From Arthrobotrys musiformis (Eukaryota > Ascomycota > Orbiliomycetes > Orbiliales > Orbiliaceae), in the NCBI GenBank assembly GCA_036971715.1, contig JAVHJL010000011.1:434001-498000 (forward strand): DNA of 64,000 bases. Reading direction: 5' to 3'. The translations under genes were made by a program, and so were the position numbers. This document shows positions 32,712 through 44,314 of the stretch, piece by piece; within the stretch, counting starts at the first letter, position 1, and every line of letters begins with the position of its first letter. The notes beneath the pieces are model-generated. The model had not been told where the DNA came from, made no database searches, and saw only the letters and a list, made by a program, of their open reading frames with translations.

Positions 32712-34973
32712 TTACTCTGCGGTCTGCGTAGGTTTGGCTTCACCCTTTGCAGCAGATGTATGCTTAGCTTCGTCTTTAGCGGTAGAAGTAGGCTTGTCCT
32801 CATCCTTTGCAGCAGAAGTAGGTTTGGTCTCATCCTTTTCAGCAGAAGTGTGTTTGGCCTCATCCTTCGGGGCGGAGGTAGGTTTAACCTCATCCTTTGG
32901 AGCGGGTGTAGGTTCAACATCACCCTTTGGGGCAGAGGTAGGTTTAGCTTCGTCCTTTGCTGCAGAAGTGGGCTTCGCTTCGTCCTTCTCAGGAGCAGGC
33001 TCCGCTTCCGATGGGGTGGCATCAGATTTTGAAGGGGAGGGTTCTCCCTTCTTCGTCGCAGTTGCCTCGGAGTCTACAGCTGTGGGCTTGTCTTTAGCAG
33101 ACGTAGGCTCAGCCTTTTCAGGTGTGGTTTCAGCCTTTGCAGATGTGTGTTCAACCTTTTTAGCAGAAGCTTCACCACTTCGGAGGGGTTTAGCAGTTGG
33201 CGTAGCAGCGGGTACGTCATTCTCGCTCCCGGTCTTTGCATTTCGAGCTGCACCAGTTGTTTTCGTAGCTGGGGCCGTGGTAATGGCTGAGGTCGGTCTC
33301 ATAGCCGTACCAGCACGGTTAGGCCGTTGTATCTCAGGCTTAGGGGACGGACGATTTTCTACCCCCTTGGACGCATGAGCTGTCACGGCGGTATCGATCG
33401 ACCAGTGGAATGTCACGCTTTCGCGGTTATGTGGAGTTTCCACGGGTTTCCGCTTGCCTGTAGCCGTTATTGATGGGCGCCACATGGGTGGAGGGAAATC
33501 CGTGCGAATGGATTTCGTAGGTTTATTTATTTTGGGGTCGCCTGGCTTAACATTAACCTTGGGGGCTTCGTCATCAGCGATATTCATTTCACCAGCAGGT
33601 TTCATGGCGTTCGCTTTTGGGCCACCCTTGGTCGTGACGTTGGCCTTTGTCTCAGGTCCGTCCTCGGAATCTGGGACCATGAAGTCTTGTATATCATAGT
33701 TGCTCAGCGGGGGACCGTAGTAACCATTTTCATCGTTCAAGTTTGGAAGGTTAGGGTAAACTCCGTCTGGATCTCTCCAGTATGGAAGGCCGAACATATC
33801 AGTATCATTCACCGATCCCTTCAGCGGGTACCACTGTCCATTGTACCATTCGCCCTGATTATCTTTGGCGTCGGCAGCTGTCGAGTTCGGATTTTTGTCA
33901 AGCTTTGGTGTAGAAGGCTTGGGGTTTGGGGTACCCTCTTTATCACTACCGTCAAGTTCCAAGAGCTGCTTCTTATCATACCACTTTTCCAGGTATTGTT
34001 TCTGAGAAGCGGCTGCTCTATGGATGGTGGCTTGGATACCTGGGTTTTCACACTTGACGCGTGACGACGGGTAACCATATGAAAGGCGGACCATGAAATT
34101 TGGCAGGGAGTTCCAGAATGCGATACCAATGGCCTCAGGCTGATAGACACTTTCGTGGTTGATGCACATCTTCTTCCGGTCATTGATCTCCTGTTGCCTC
34201 GAACGAGGTCTCTCCGGAAACCCGGCTTCCCAGATCCGATCGTCCGTGTTGGCTTTGGCCATTACCAGATCCCTTGCGGCAGCCATAAAGTATTCACAGC
34301 GGACCTGCCACGGCGTGAAACCGTAGTTACACACTTCGACGAAATACCCACCCTGACACCAGACTTTGGTGCAAAAGTCGCCAGGACCGGAGCACCAATC
34401 CGCAGTGGCCCCGAAGTTCTTGAGGTATTCGGTCAATAAATCGTATATGAGCCTGATATTAAAGTCTTCGCGCGGGGAACGGTAGTTGCAGAAATATTCC
34501 CAGTGTAGGCGGGCATTGTTCTTACGTTGAACCCTGGGGTCGTCCCCGACGACGTCAAGATGGACGTTAAAGGATATCGCAGGGATCAAGCCGGGTTCCG
34601 CATTGCGGCGACGGAGTTTTTTCAACCTTTTGGTGTTCTCCGCGACTGCATTCGCCAGTTGATTCTCAAAGACCTCCGGGACGATACTGCGGAGGGAGAT
34701 GTTCGAGTCCCAGTCGTCTTCGAGTTCCACGCCGTCTAGATCGTCAAAGTCTAGATCTGGGTCTACACCCGTCACCGGCGGACTATCCACATCGACATCG
34801 CGGGTGACGAGGCTTTCATCTCTCACGCTGGGTACATTCCCCTCAGCCTGCAGTTTTATCGAAATTAATGGCTATCCTCTAGAGATAATTGCGTTAGATG
34901 AGATACATACCAAAGTGAAAGCACTCCCTGTCAGCGCCCATAGCAATACAATGCTCAGAGAAGAAGACCTCAT
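32712..34973 (-). CDS. secreted protein with conserved Cys domain and C-terminal decapeptide repeats
   Basis: Two exons on the minus strand, 34973-34911 and 34847-32712, with a 63-bp intron (GTATGT...GCAG), give 732 aa. The 21-codon first exon is essentially the signal peptide (MRSSSLSIVLLWALTGSAFTL). Residues about 75-290 form a folded domain with paired Cys (ADWCSGPGDFCTKVWCQGG, VEVCNYGF, VRCEYF, KMCINHE, VKCENPG). A Pro/Asn/Gly-rich linker with PYWRDPDGVYPNLPNLNDENGY-like sequence follows. The last 250 residues are Lys/Glu/Pro/Thr/Ala-rich and end in nine decapeptides. No anchor is visible. Function unknown. It resembles the 893-aa protein in design (signal peptide, Cys domain, low-complexity tail), though not in sequence. 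Confidence 0.82.
32718..32987 (-). repeat. nine 30-bp coding repeats (decapeptide KDEAKPTSAx)
   Basis: Nine consecutive 10-residue units of the form KDEAKPTSAA end one residue before the stop codon. Variation is mostly single-residue (D/G at 2, A/V/T/D at 4, P/H at 6). Such in-frame 30-bp arrays change copy number readily, so length polymorphism between strains is expected. Confidence 0.85.
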
Positions 34974-36255
34974 TCTTCCACCATCCACGGGCTTAAATTC
35001 AGAGTGACTCTTTCTCCACTAACAATATAACAAGCTAAAATTCTTTTCAAAATAAAAATAAATAGATATAATACAATAAAATATATCTGTATAAAGGGAG
35101 TGTATATACCACAAGCCCCAACGCACTGTAAACAATAAATGTGTCCTTTACCAGAAGCAATATATTTGTAGGAAGAGTCTCATGAGGGAGGAGGGGAAAG
35201 GGAGAAATAGAAAGAGTGAAAGTAAGGAAAGTAAAGGTTCTTACGCTCCCTCCCGCCAGGGTCGCAAGTATATATCTAGCCTACCTCTCCCAAGAAACCC
35301 CCCCTCCGCACCGATCCCTTCCAGAACAGCAGAAGACATCTTCGCCACAAACGCTCGATTTTTTTCTGTAACAAGGTTGCTCTTCATGTGAGTGAGATCA
35401 CAAGAGGCCGCCGTACTGGATGGCTATGCTTAAGCTGTTAAACTCATTATGTGGCAGCGCAGTGCGCTCCGTGACAGGAATATGACTGCAATCTGGTTGT
35501 TTCCTAAGCTGTTAGTTACCCTTACGCGCATCTCCCAATCCGTTTGTAAAGGCCATAGTAACTTGTGTGAGTTATACATTCTAGCCCGGCTAGAATACTG
35601 TCCTTTCCTCTTGTTATGACGGCACCGTTGACCATCTGCGTGTTTCTGAACGGTTTCAAGAGCTTTTCTTATGACCGATGTTGCGTTGGATGATGTTGTA
35701 TTCTTTTGGACAGGTGCGCTCAGAAAGCTAGCCTCGATACCGATTATATGGGGCTCAATTCGAATTGTGTCCCTTACAAGATTATGATATACCCAATGCA
35801 TGTTGGGTGTCACATGCACTGTACTGGCTAGAATAGTCCCAGCTGCGCCTTTAGAAATCAATCGTGGTCCCATAATTGTATCGCATTGCATTTGCCTGGA
35901 AATATATGGCCATATAACGTATCTAACGAATAACAGGAAGCCGTCGCAGTTCCAGGACTAGCGCTAGCCAGGTCCAGTTCCGACAGACAGACACCAACAT
36001 CCCCATGTTTCCAATTTCCCCCATTTCATTCCCACTAAATTAACGTACGCGCGCAAGACATTGCATTGATATAACAGTTACAACATGTATAACATTTTTT
36101 TCATTCTTAGAAAGAGTTACAAGAGGGGAGACCAAAAAAACCAAAACTAGACCCAATAACTTATTATCCAAAAAACCCCTTCCAACTGTTTAAAAAAAGC
36201 CCATATGTGCTATCGTATCCTAATTGAATCTCCCAAAACCATAAAAACAAAAACT
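34974..36255. other. intergenic region
   Basis: Holds the promoter of the repeat-bearing secreted protein and the 3' flank of the amine oxidase gene. A stop-free minus-strand stretch at 35430-35891 (about 150 codons) shows no protein features. No gene is called. Confidence 0.5.
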
Positions 36256-38875
36256 CTAAGCCTTACAACAGCTTCCACTTCCATTCACTGCACCCTCCGC
36301 CCCAAACGCCAACTTACTCAATCCATCTACTGCCTTCACCACCCCATCACCATTCGCACTCCCAACAGCACTCGGCACAATCGAAGAACTGGGCGGCACA
36401 TCTAACACCGGGTTCCTAAGGAAGAAATGACGGGGACGGAGCAACAGGCTCATCGGTTCGGCCGGCATGACGGGGAAATCCTCCGGTGCGGGGAAGTGCA
36501 CCAGTCCGAAGGTGTGCCAAAGGACAATGTCTTCATTGTCTATGCTTTCCGTCGCTGTGGATTGTATCCATTCCGGTAGACCGAGAGAGGGTTCACCGGA
36601 GGATTGTGGGACGTGGCGGCCTGCTGGGAAGATTTGGTCGTCTTGGTCTGTAACCATCGATATTCCTTGTTAGTGGCGTGATACGGTAATCCTACGGTTG
36701 GAGGGTGAAGTGATGATGAAAGGGGGGGCGTAGGGAAGATGAAGGAGAGATGAGGGGTAGGTTATGGAGGCACGTACATTTTGTAACATGAACTGCATGT
36801 CTTGCAAACCCAGCCCGCTTATGGACCAACCCGCCAGGCTTGATCAAAAGCTTTGGCACCTCCCTGCTCACGAGCTTATACGAGGCCGGCTTGCCACTGA
36901 CAGGATGCAATTTGTTAGTATTAGCGATATCCCAGGTTCTAGAAGTATCGCCGTTGTAATCTGCTACGCCATCGGCTACTGTGGAGTATTTTGTCTTGTT
37001 GGCGTAAAAGGCGTTACCGTAACGGTTTTGAGCAGAGCCGACCTCGCCATCGCCGAGGGCGGCATCGACTTGGAAGATTGTATTGTTGGGCCCATCGATC
37101 TGTGGGTCTATGCGTAGGCAGAAGAGATGCTCGTGGTTGTGGGCATTGACTAGTATGCGGCATAGGAGAGAAGGGAGTGGTTGTTATGTTAGTTAGGCGT
37201 TTTAGAGCGAGATGATACACGCACGTGCATGGGGTTGGGAGGAAGGTTGACATACCACCAGGGTGAACTTGGGTGCCCCATCCTTTGGTATCCTCACCAG
37301 GGGCCATGGCGTAGGTATTCAAGATACCGGTGAGTTTGATCTCGAGTTGGATCGTACCATCTTGGTGGAAGATCCAATAGACACAGTACTCGTAGTTTGC
37401 GGCTGTGAAGATGTGGGAAACGATTAATTTACGCCCTCTGGTGACGATTACAGAGTTATCTCTGAAGTCCGTATGTTTGAAGAGGATCTAGATCGTTGCC
37501 ACCGGTCAGATTCCGAAAGTTTCTTTCGCACGTCAAGGCAAGGGGCATAAAGAGAAAGAGCTTACACCGGCATCTTCTTCGTGGATGCAAATTGCGTTCT
37601 TGACCGTCACAGGGTCGCCGGCTCTGTTTACGAAGTTGGCATCCATGTAGTGGATTTCACCCAGACAATCGCAGCCTATCAACTAGTTCTTAGCTGCTAG
37701 AATCCCCATATCTAAATCAATCGTATCGGATACATACCCAAGGCCAGCGAATTAGTCATATAGCCACCACCATATTCTCCCAAATCAAAAGCGTGCTTTC
37801 TGAAGTGCCACATATCCGGATTTCCGTATGGTACCACCATCTCCACCAATGATAGCCTCCAAAAGATGGGTCTTTCGTTCCCCTTGTCATTATATGTGAT
37901 ATTGTTCAGGATAATACCCTCTTTATAGTTAAATCCGATATGAAATTTGAAGTTCTGCCATGAAAGCTCTCTCCCTTCGAGAGAGAACGATACGCCCTGC
38001 GGTTGCACTACGTGCAATGGTTTAATATCTTTGCGGAACCCGCCGTCCGCTTCGATATCCTTGGGGTTGTAGTTGCTGGGAATCTTGTTCAAAGGACGAC
38101 GGACTTCAGGAATGTCGATGTGGATAATTTCTTTCGTCTCAGTGTTGACGATTGGACAGAAGTCGAGCGGGAAGGCGTATTGACAATCGTCGACGTTCGG
38201 ACGGTAGTACATGAGGGCTTGCTGGAGACGCTGCTTGTTCCCGAAGCGTTCGTCGTAGCCGATTGTCCACGCTGTATAATATCAGTTAGTATATCCACAT
38301 TGTATACCCTATGATCTTAATCAAGGGCAAGAACTTAAGCACTTACGGTCAGCGTAGACTTTGTGCATGTCACTTGGAGGGATACCAAGAATTCCGCACT
38401 GTTCAATGACTTTTGGGTCGGTTCTGACGAATTTGTCGGTCTCGATGAGGTCCTCCATTGTGATCTATTCCAGCATAGTTAGCATCCAAGTATACCATCA
38501 TGGTACTATGGGTATGCAAGTTCGGGACAATACCAATGGCTGAACGCCCTCTAGTTTCTCCCATTTCAGAATCTTCCCAGCATCAATATCCACAATACCA
38601 TCCCAAACACCGCCATCTTTAGCGATGGCGATGACTTCAGCCTGCCGAGCGGGCTTTGGAGTATCAGCTGGAGCGAGCAGCCATGCCGTCATTTCCGACT
38701 TCTTCGGCTCATGAAGGGTAACAGCGTTGTATCCCAATTGGCCTTTATCTCCACGAATGGTCCATACTACTTTTGCGATTTCTTGAGAATCTAGGGGATC
38801 GAGTGGGTGGTGGCCGGAGAGTTTTGGTACACCCTCTGCGCCGACCTTCTGTTTGATTTGGGCGAGGAGGGACAT
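36256..38875 (-). CDS. copper amine oxidase (primary-amine oxidase)
   Basis: Oxidatively deaminates primary amines to aldehyde, ammonia and H2O2 using Cu(II) and a self-made topaquinone. Seven exons on the minus strand: 38875-38534, 38464-38347, 38271-37738, 37675-37566, 37487-37256, 37149-36778 and 36647-36256. All introns are GT-AG and in frame, giving 699 aa. Tyr400 in AANYEYCVYW is the topaquinone precursor. The catalytic-base region is FDLGEYGGGYMTNSLALGCDC. Copper ligands are His449 and His451 (VNAHNHEHLF) and His620 (GLVHFPAPEDFPVMP). Two of these motifs are assembled by splicing (the ALGCDC junction and VNAHNH). No signal peptide and no PTS1 are seen (it ends in CCKA), so it is probably cytosolic or targeted by a non-canonical signal. 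It probably serves in using amines as a nitrogen source. Confidence 0.95.
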
Positions 38876-41710
38876 CTCTTCGAAGGTAATTAAGTAGGTA
38901 TGTTATACTAAGTCAATAGTACAAACTAAGTTGATAAAATTAAAAGAGTGTTCGTGATCGATATCCCGAAGCTTTGAAAAAACAATCCGTAAATGCAAAT
39001 GTAGCTATACGGGCAATTTTTCACCGAAGATAATATTCAGGACTTTTGTGGATGAGAATGTTGATCGAAGGGAGGATGATGTGGTCACTTTATAACCCCT
39101 CCAGGAGTCGCAGATTCCAGACAAAATCGATCGCAGAACCCCGCCATTTGCATTGCTAGCTGAACGGAGCAGCGCAGCCAAACTAAGCCAAAGTTACTTA
39201 CGGACGGGACAGTCAAAGTAATCGGCCTGCATCGATTGGGTACGTAGTAGCAGACGAAGGAGGCAAGTCCGACTCCGCGGCCGTGGTTGTGTGTATGCAG
39301 TGCATGGCTACAGGAATGAGTCGTTATCATTCAATTTTCGTTACCCGCACCCGTCAGACATAAGTCAAGAGAGCCCTTTAACCTTTCCGGTCTCCTTGAA
39401 GAAGGAGATGTCCGTCGGGTATTGTACCGGTACAGTCGACCGACAATTCAAGCTGGGAACTTCGTATGGCATGGAGGTAGTTCGTCTATGTATGTCCCAT
39501 GTCCCCTTCCCCCGAGTTGGGTTAGACCTGCAGCATCTGTAGCTAGCTTGACAAGCTTAGACCCTTGCTCCCCCACTACCAGCCGGTCACCACGCACGCG
39601 TGGGAAGTAAAAGTGTATGTAAGTGTGTCGTGTATTTCTCCATCGATAAGGATGTTTGAGGTCGCGATAAGGAGCCCGGAAGGAAGGGCGGTTGACAAGC
39701 GATATTTAAAAATCGGTGGAACTGAGCCCACTAGGCCGGAATAGGTTCAGAAATCCGGTGGGAAAGCTTCAATTGACGGTGTTCCTTGGAGATTCTATGC
39801 ATGCACCGCACATGGTCTATACCGTTCTCGATGTTGGGAGGTTACTTAGCTTGCTTGAAAGGTACGGGCGGCTCTTCAGTTAGTGAACTCATAATGGGGA
39901 ACTTGAAGAAGTTTGAAAGGGATATTATCAAATATCAATCATGACTCGTGCTAGCTAACATGTGCATGGGGCCGTTCAGGACGGCGACGAAATTTAAAGA
40001 AATTTAAAGTAAGTTGACATTAACTCGCATTGCATCTGCTCCACGGATTGGTTGGATGGGAGATTTTCCGGAGAGACTTCGACTTGACTCGACTTGAATT
40101 GACTCCGTGAAGTCGGAGCTCGTTAGAATATAGTGTAATTACTCAGCATGGAAGCCATTATCGTGATTCTAGACTCTGCCTCGACCAGTTCTCTGTAGTT
40201 CTATAGCCATGTTGATATATCATCACCAGCGCTCTGAAGAAACATCAAGAGAATTGATCTCGGGTGCGGACGGATATCTTCTCTATGTGTTGCCCGACTT
40301 CACCCGTTCAGTTCGTTAGCTAATTATTATTAGTACTGTTAGAATGGGTCGTTATATATCCGGACTTGGTATATTATCAATTCCCATCACTAACCGGGTT
40401 ACACTCACAAAGGGCACAGAGCTCAGGTACGGTGAGTACAGAAAGCCAATCCGAGACGAAGACAAGTTGACGACGACGATCGAGAAGCAGGGCGGATATG
40501 GCATACCGGTATCGATAGCATACAGTATCGTCCCGTAGCGCCGTGGATTCTTTCCCGCCAAAGCCACATTGAGGCGAGGCTCAGCCCTGCCACACGCATG
40601 CATCATATTTTCACTGTGTATACACAGCACGTACGTATACGCCGTCCCGCATTGATATCCCGTTGACGGAACAGAGTCGGTCCACGGAATATGTCCAATC
40701 CAATTGAAACCATTTTGCACAGGCGTTTCAGATTAATATAATTTTGTTCTTTCAGGGGTCAGAAAGTAACTTTGACACCTGCCAGTCATCCAGTTCATGG
40801 CATTCCGGTCCAATCCATGGTCATAGCGAGTCGGTAATAATAGGTAATTAACGGTGGTCGTTCATTCGTTAATTTTCCAATTTTGAAGAGACTGGCCAAT
40901 CCAACCTAACCGCTTTGAAGCCTAGTCCATCCGACAGAGCTTAGCTTCATTCTGCCCAGACAGAAAAACCAGAGCTGTTCATATTTCTCGCATGTTCTTT
41001 TGCCCTTCTCTCTCATGCTGTGAGAGAGCTGTTATGGTGCGTTTTTGTCTTTGGCTTTGTCTTGACCCCTTGTTATCACGTACTGAAGTCAATACGGCCT
41101 AGCATAACATGGCACTGCTATAGGTCATTAGCATGCGTCCATACATATGTCAAGTGTAACTAGCAGTCGTAGTGTGTATCAAATGTAATATCACCGCCGC
41201 CCCCTTTCTGAAACGTTACCTGCAAGTTGACCATCGCTGTAGACTCTTCTCCTCTCTGGTTTTTTTTCACTTTCTGAAACCTGAATTGATACGGTAACGT
41301 AACTGGCAAGCACAACCTGGTATACTTCTGTATTATATAGTTAGCCTGTGCCCCGGGGAATTAACCAATCTTGTTTACCTTTCCCGTCGTCGTCGTCGTC
41401 GTCTGTGTCGCAATTTAATCTAATTCCGTACCCGCCTGCCTACCTGGCCCCTGTTCTGCTCTGTTCTGTTTTTATATTGATTGATTGATTGTTGATTGTT
41501 GATTGTTGACCGGCTCAACTGTTCCATTCCTTCTCCACCTCCTACATACGCTCGCTACTTCCCATTCCAACTACCCAAACATACCTACCATACGACTACC
41601 GCTATACTAGTAAACAATCACTCTAACCACCGCCGGCATCGACATCTTCACTTCCTTCGTACTCCAAATCCGACCTTACTCCGACTTCATAACTCTTCTA
41701 TCCTTTCAAC
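38876..41710. other. long divergent intergenic region
   Basis: About 2.8 kb with no gene I can support, between the amine oxidase (-) and alpha-actinin (+). The right 500 bp are pyrimidine-rich and hold a (GTC)n tract and CTGTT-type repeats just upstream of alpha-actinin, probably in its 5' UTR or promoter. Confidence 0.5.
41385..41404 (+). repeat. (GTC)n trinucleotide tract
   Basis: Six GTC triplets lie about 310 bp upstream of the alpha-actinin start codon, in the likely promoter or leader. Confidence 0.7.
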
Positions 41711-44314
41711 ATGTCGCTGCTTGACTCCGGTTGGGTCACTGTACGTTGTTTCTCCTTCCCTATCGATCCCCGCGTTGTGTCCGTGCTGCTTTGATTTGCT
41801 GCTTCACTACCAAACCGATCTCCTGTTGTCGATTCCGCGTCCTGACGGCGACTAACGATTCCGTGACATCATCACCATATAGGTCCAAGAGAAAACCTTC
41901 AGGAAATGGTAAGTTCAATGGCCTTTCTCGGAAACTCCGGGTTTTTCTTTTGGCGGTCCGTAGCAATCTTCTAATCCGTTGTCGTGCTTTTCATCTCTAT
42001 AGGCTTAACACAAAGCTCGTGACACGAGAGCTTAGGCCAGCTCAGTCGTTAAAAACCGATCTTTCCGATGGTGTATGTCTTGCCTCTGTCTCTTGAACTT
42101 CTTATCGGGTTTCGGGGTTTAAATGCTGACGGGACGGGTTTTTTTCTGATAGGTCCTCCTTATCCATCTTCTCGAAATCCTTGCGAACGAGTCTCTCGGA
42201 CGATATGCCTTAAAGCCGATTATGCGAGTCCAGAAGGCCGAAAATGTTCTCAAAGCACTAGACTATATCAAGCTCAGAGGAATTCAGTTATTCAACATTG
42301 GTGCAGAAGACATCGTTGATGGGAATCTCAAACTTATCTTGGGTTTGCTCTGGACTTTGATTACAAAGTTCACTATCAGCGATATTAGGTAAGAGCAAAT
42401 TCAGTAGACGGCGCTGCGCCGAGAGAGAAGACGAAAATTGAAGTTGGGTTGCTGACAATGGAATGTTCGGTGTGTTTAGTCAAGAAGGTTTAACTGCAAA
42501 GGAGGGCTTGCTATTATGGTGCCAGAGGAAAACCGCCTGCTACGATGAAGTCGATATTCGCGACTTCTCCAGCAGCTGGAATGATGGTTTGGCCTTGTAC
42601 GTTCGCGGTCTCCTTTCCAGCTTCCATCGTGGGAGTATATACATGATATCACTTCACAACATTCTTCTAACCACCTACCAACAATAATCAACAGTTGTGC
42701 CTTGCTCGATATTCACCGACCCGACTTAATTGACTATGATACTCTCGACAAGGACGACCATAAAGGCAACATGGCCCTCGCCTTCAAGATTGCGACGGAG
42801 GAGATTGGTATCCCAGCTCTCATCGACGTCGAAGATATCTGCGACATCAACCGGCCCGACGAACGTTCAATCATGACTTATATCGCCTACTGGTTCCATG
42901 CATTCAGCCACCTAGACAAGATCGAAAATGCCGGCCGCCGTGTCGAGAAATTCGTCGCACACATGCAGGGAGCCTGGGATATGCAGCATGCCTTCGAACA
43001 GCGCATGGAGAAGATCCTTGCCGAGATCCGAAACATGCAGAACACTTGGCATTCGTCTACATTTAAGGGAACGTACGCCGATGCGAAGGAAGCCCTCGCC
43101 CAGCTGAACAGTTTCAAGAGGTCTTCGAAGAGAGCTTGGGTCAGTGAGAAAGCCGAGTTGGTCTCGCTGCTCGGCAATATCAAGACCAAGCTGGCAACCT
43201 ACAAGTTGAAGGACTACAATCCACCACCGCATCTGACGCTTGGCGTCCTCGACCAGGAGTGGAACACTCTCCTCGTGGGCGAGAAACAGCGCAGCGTACA
43301 GATCAATGAGCAGATACGGATGTAAGTGTAAAAGCTACGCAGGCCACGCGAATTCAAGCACACGCGCTAACAGAGGCACTAGAATCAAGGATAACCTCCG
43401 GCGGTCATTCGCGAATAAGGCCAACGAATTCGCCCTTATCCTGAACACAACCCAATTGGAGCTGAGTGAGCTGGAAGGTGACCCTCAGGTGAGATATCTT
43501 CAAAGTTCCGCCAAGTATGGAGATAGACGCTAATAAAATACAGAACCAACTCCGTCGCGTCCGTAATCTTAATGACAACTTGCGTAAGATCCGTGGCGAG
43601 CTTGAAGTTCTGAAGTCCATCACCAAACAATGCGAGCAAGCCCATATTGAGGAAAACGACTACACCGTGTACTCCTACGACGAACTTGAATACGAATATG
43701 GCCTTGCGACCTCATCCACCTCTAAGAAGCTTGCCTTCCTTGAAAACCAAATTGTCGCCCGAAACATGACCAACCTGACGCCTATCCAGCTTGAAGAGTT
43801 TGAGAGTGTGTTTCGCCATTTTGATCGGGACGGCAGCAACAGCCTGCAGGAAATCGAATTCTCGGCTGCTCTCGCTAGTTTGGGATTAGTCTATGATGAA
43901 GATACGATGCACGAGACCTTCTTGGAAGTGAGCACGGGAGCCCGTAGTGTGAGCTTCGAGCAGTTCATTCGCTTCATGGTCAGTGTTACGGAGGATCAAC
44001 AGAGTGCGGAGCAGGTGTTCCAGAGCTTTAAAGAAGTCGCGGACGGAAAGGTACGTTTCATCTTATCTTATCTTCATCAAAACTCCTCCGATATTGGAAC
44101 TAACGAGTCTTGATGTGTACAGCAATACGTTACCGAAGTTGATCTACGACATTCGCTCATCCCTGACCACATGGTCGACCAATTGATCAAGGAGATGCCC
44201 ATACACAAAGGGCCCCTACAAGAGGAAGACCAGGAGCTTGAGGGATACGACTACATCACATACATGGAACGATTGATGGGCCAACTGAATGCCAATGGCT
44301 TCCACCTCGAATAA
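41711..44314 (+). CDS. acnA: alpha-actinin
   Basis: Cross-links actin filaments, mainly at the contractile ring during septation and at sites of polarised growth. Nine exons: 41711-41740, 41883-41908, 42003-42072, 42153-42388, 42480-42596, 42695-43321, 43383-43488, 43544-44050 and 44123-44314, giving 636 aa. Two calponin-homology domains fill residues about 12-235 ([62 protein letters not shown]). A spectrin-like coiled rod covers about 240-460, shorter than the four-repeat animal rod, as is usual in fungi. The C-terminal EF-hand module contains a canonical calcium loop [12 protein letters not shown]; its partner loop is degenerate. All junctions restore conserved sequence. The start of exon 7 could shift to an alternative AG, adding two or three residues. 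Confidence 0.95.

Noticed and set aside
32734..33378. A 214-codon plus-strand open frame rich in Ser/Val/Gly
   Set aside because: It is the antisense of the repeat-bearing secreted protein; the periodicity comes from the repeats.
35430..35891. A 153-codon minus-strand open frame
   Set aside because: No domain, no signal peptide, no consistent codon pattern.
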